NCBI GenBank assembly: GCA_942492715.1
Contig: CALOFW010000002.1
Span: 62,001-126,000 of the forward strand
Length of the DNA stretch: 64,000 nt
Source of the DNA: Sva-07 sp942492715
GTDB taxonomy: Bacteria > Actinomycetota > Acidimicrobiia > Acidimicrobiales > Ilumatobacteraceae
Direction of reading: 5' to 3'
Shown in pieces: positions 63,220 to 64,000 of the stretch. Under the pieces are notes generated by a model. It saw only the letters and a program-made list of their open reading frames with translations. It searched no databases and was not told where the DNA came from. Each line of letters opens with the position of its first letter. The first letter of the stretch is position 1. Made by a program: the position numbers and the translations under genes.

Positions 63220-63258
63220 CTGTCACATCTGGGGTCCGACCCTGATGTTGCAGTCAGG
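63215..63258. terminator. Hairpin, repeat family B copy B4
   Basis: CCTGACTG/CAGTCAGG outer arms and ACATC.GGGGTC/GACCC.GATGT inner arms, overlapping the stop codon of the decarboxylase-like gene and facing the convergent nuclease. Confidence 0.7.
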
Positions 63259-63268
63259 CGGGGAGCGT

Positions 63269-64000
63269 TCATCTGAGCGCTTTGATCGCGTTCGTCCAGG
63301 CTTGCTTGTACTCGAGTACCGCCTTGTCGAACCTGCCGTCTGCGGCGTAGGCCTCCGCGTCGGCCAGAGACCGTTGGGCCGTCGCGATGTTCCTGGTGTC
63401 TCCGCCACTGTCGACGGCGATCTGCAGCTGAGCTGCCGCGAGACGACGATCCGCTTCCACCAGGTCGTCGATCGCTTCGCCGGCGACTGGCAGGTCGACC
63501 TTGGAGAGCGCGATGACGGCCTGGTGTTCACGGTCGAACACGCGGTTGCCATTCGTCGGATCGAGCGTGACGTCGTCGAGCCACCATGCCGACGTCAGGC
63601 TCTGATCGATCCGTTCGATCGCCTGTGCGATGAACTTGTCGTCCTGACGGTCGCCCGAGGGAACGGCGGCGGAGAGCGCGTCGCGCGCGGACTCCTTCAG
63701 GTAGCGCGGCGCGTCCAGTTGGAGACCGATCACGACTGGGTCGTGATCGGAGGATCGATACGGATCCGGTGCGTAGATCGCTTGTTGGGGCGGCTGCTTG
63801 AACGACGTGTCGTAGTCGATCAGGTCGGCCTCGTCCGCGTTGATGTGCCAGACGGTGACGCCGGTGACCTGGTCGACGAGGTCGGCGCTCGCGAGGGCAT
63901 GATCGAGGTAGCCGATCTGGCCGTCGAAGACGTAGGAATAGGCGTCCTCGCCCTGGAACAGCTGGATCAGATCGGTGTAGTCGTCCGCGGTACCGGCGGC
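63269..64000 (-). CDS. Extracellular nuclease, C-terminal part (ExeM/NucH-like; 5' end outside window)
   Basis: The frame is open through base 64000. The visible 243 residues include the end of an endonuclease/exonuclease/phosphatase domain: YSYVFDGQIGYLDHALAS, VTVWHINADEADLIDYD and the catalytic SSDHDPVVIGL. A helical C-terminal extension of about 140 residues with no motif follows (AIERIDQSLTSAWWLDD...). Probably a secreted DNase or phosphodiesterase used for nucleic acid scavenging. Confidence 0.88.
   Translation of the reverse strand, partial: AAGTADDYTDLIQLFQGEDAYSYVFDGQIGYLDHALASADLVDQVTGVTVWHINADEADLIDYDTSFKQPPQQAIYAPDPYRSSDHDPVVIGLQLDAPRYLKESARDALSAAVPSGDRQDDKFIAQAIERIDQSLTSAWWLDDVTLDPTNGNRVFDREHQAVIALSKVDLPVAGEAIDDLVEADRRLAAAQLQIAVDSGGDTRNIATAQRSLADAEAYAADGRFDKAVLEYKQAWTNAIKALR

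Overview
The window reads as a piece of chromosome from a high-GC actinobacterium. An uncultured or marine member of the Acidimicrobiia (Ilumatobacter-like) is my best guess. This is inference from the very high GC, frequent GTG starts, F420-type luciferase-like oxidoreductases, a Fur-KatG pair, a heliorhodopsin and a group 3b-type [NiFe] hydrogenase; no rRNA or tRNA gene is visible to place it. Genes are dense on both strands and often overlap by 1 to 4 bases. Many gene ends carry perfect GC-rich hairpins. I see no prophage, insertion sequence, CRISPR array or tRNA.

Region by region. 1-8 kb: the end of a response regulator and its histidine kinase, a Cys/Met PLP enzyme, an enoyl-CoA hydratase, a glutamine amidotransferase, a conserved protein of unknown function, a VapBC-like toxin-antitoxin pair, a luciferase-like oxidoreductase and an aldo-keto reductase. 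8-16 kb: a stand-alone catalase-fold protein resembling coral allene oxide synthase, converging on a two-gene operon made of a lipoxygenase and a 1763-residue pseudokinase/AAA/GAF/adenylyl-cyclase protein. Together these look like a bacterial oxylipin locus. 16-21 kb: a serine hydrolase, a phytanoyl-CoA dioxygenase-like protein, and a linalool dehydratase/isomerase-like gene interrupted by two in-frame TGA codons exactly where the family has its two catalytic cysteines, nine codons apart. Each TGA is followed by a hairpin; the second hairpin has a GGUCU loop like the E. coli fdhF SECIS. A LysM-NlpC/P60 wall hydrolase follows.

21-30 kb: an SRPBCC protein, Fur and KatG with a palindromic operator, a limonene-epoxide-hydrolase-like protein, another F420-type oxidoreductase, a membrane protein, and a GST/nitroreductase operon. 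30-43 kb: a potassium channel, a small acidic protein built of four 19-residue DxDGDG repeats, an acyl-CoA synthetase with two VOC proteins, a DUF1269-sulfatase fusion, small flavin and membrane proteins, an amidase, a heliorhodopsin and a true formylglycine-generating enzyme. Five copies of a palindromic repeat lie in this region and near 17.6 kb. 43-46 kb: a SelO-family protein and a second phytanoyl-CoA dioxygenase-like protein.

46-51 kb: a six-gene operon for a cytosolic NAD(P)-linked [NiFe] hydrogenase (iron-sulfur subunit, a cyclic-nucleotide-binding-domain protein, flavin subunit, small subunit, large subunit, maturation protease). 51-63 kb: a TetR-linked aromatic hydroxylase/extradiol dioxygenase pair, then a GntR-controlled, tightly overlapping operon (FAH-family hydrolase, VOC dioxygenase, SDR, FAD hydroxylase, sulfatase) that looks like a meta-cleavage route for a sulfated aromatic compound. 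The window closes with a carboxymuconolactone-decarboxylase-like protein and the C-terminal part of an extracellular nuclease. Function calls rest on motifs read by eye; no database search was run.
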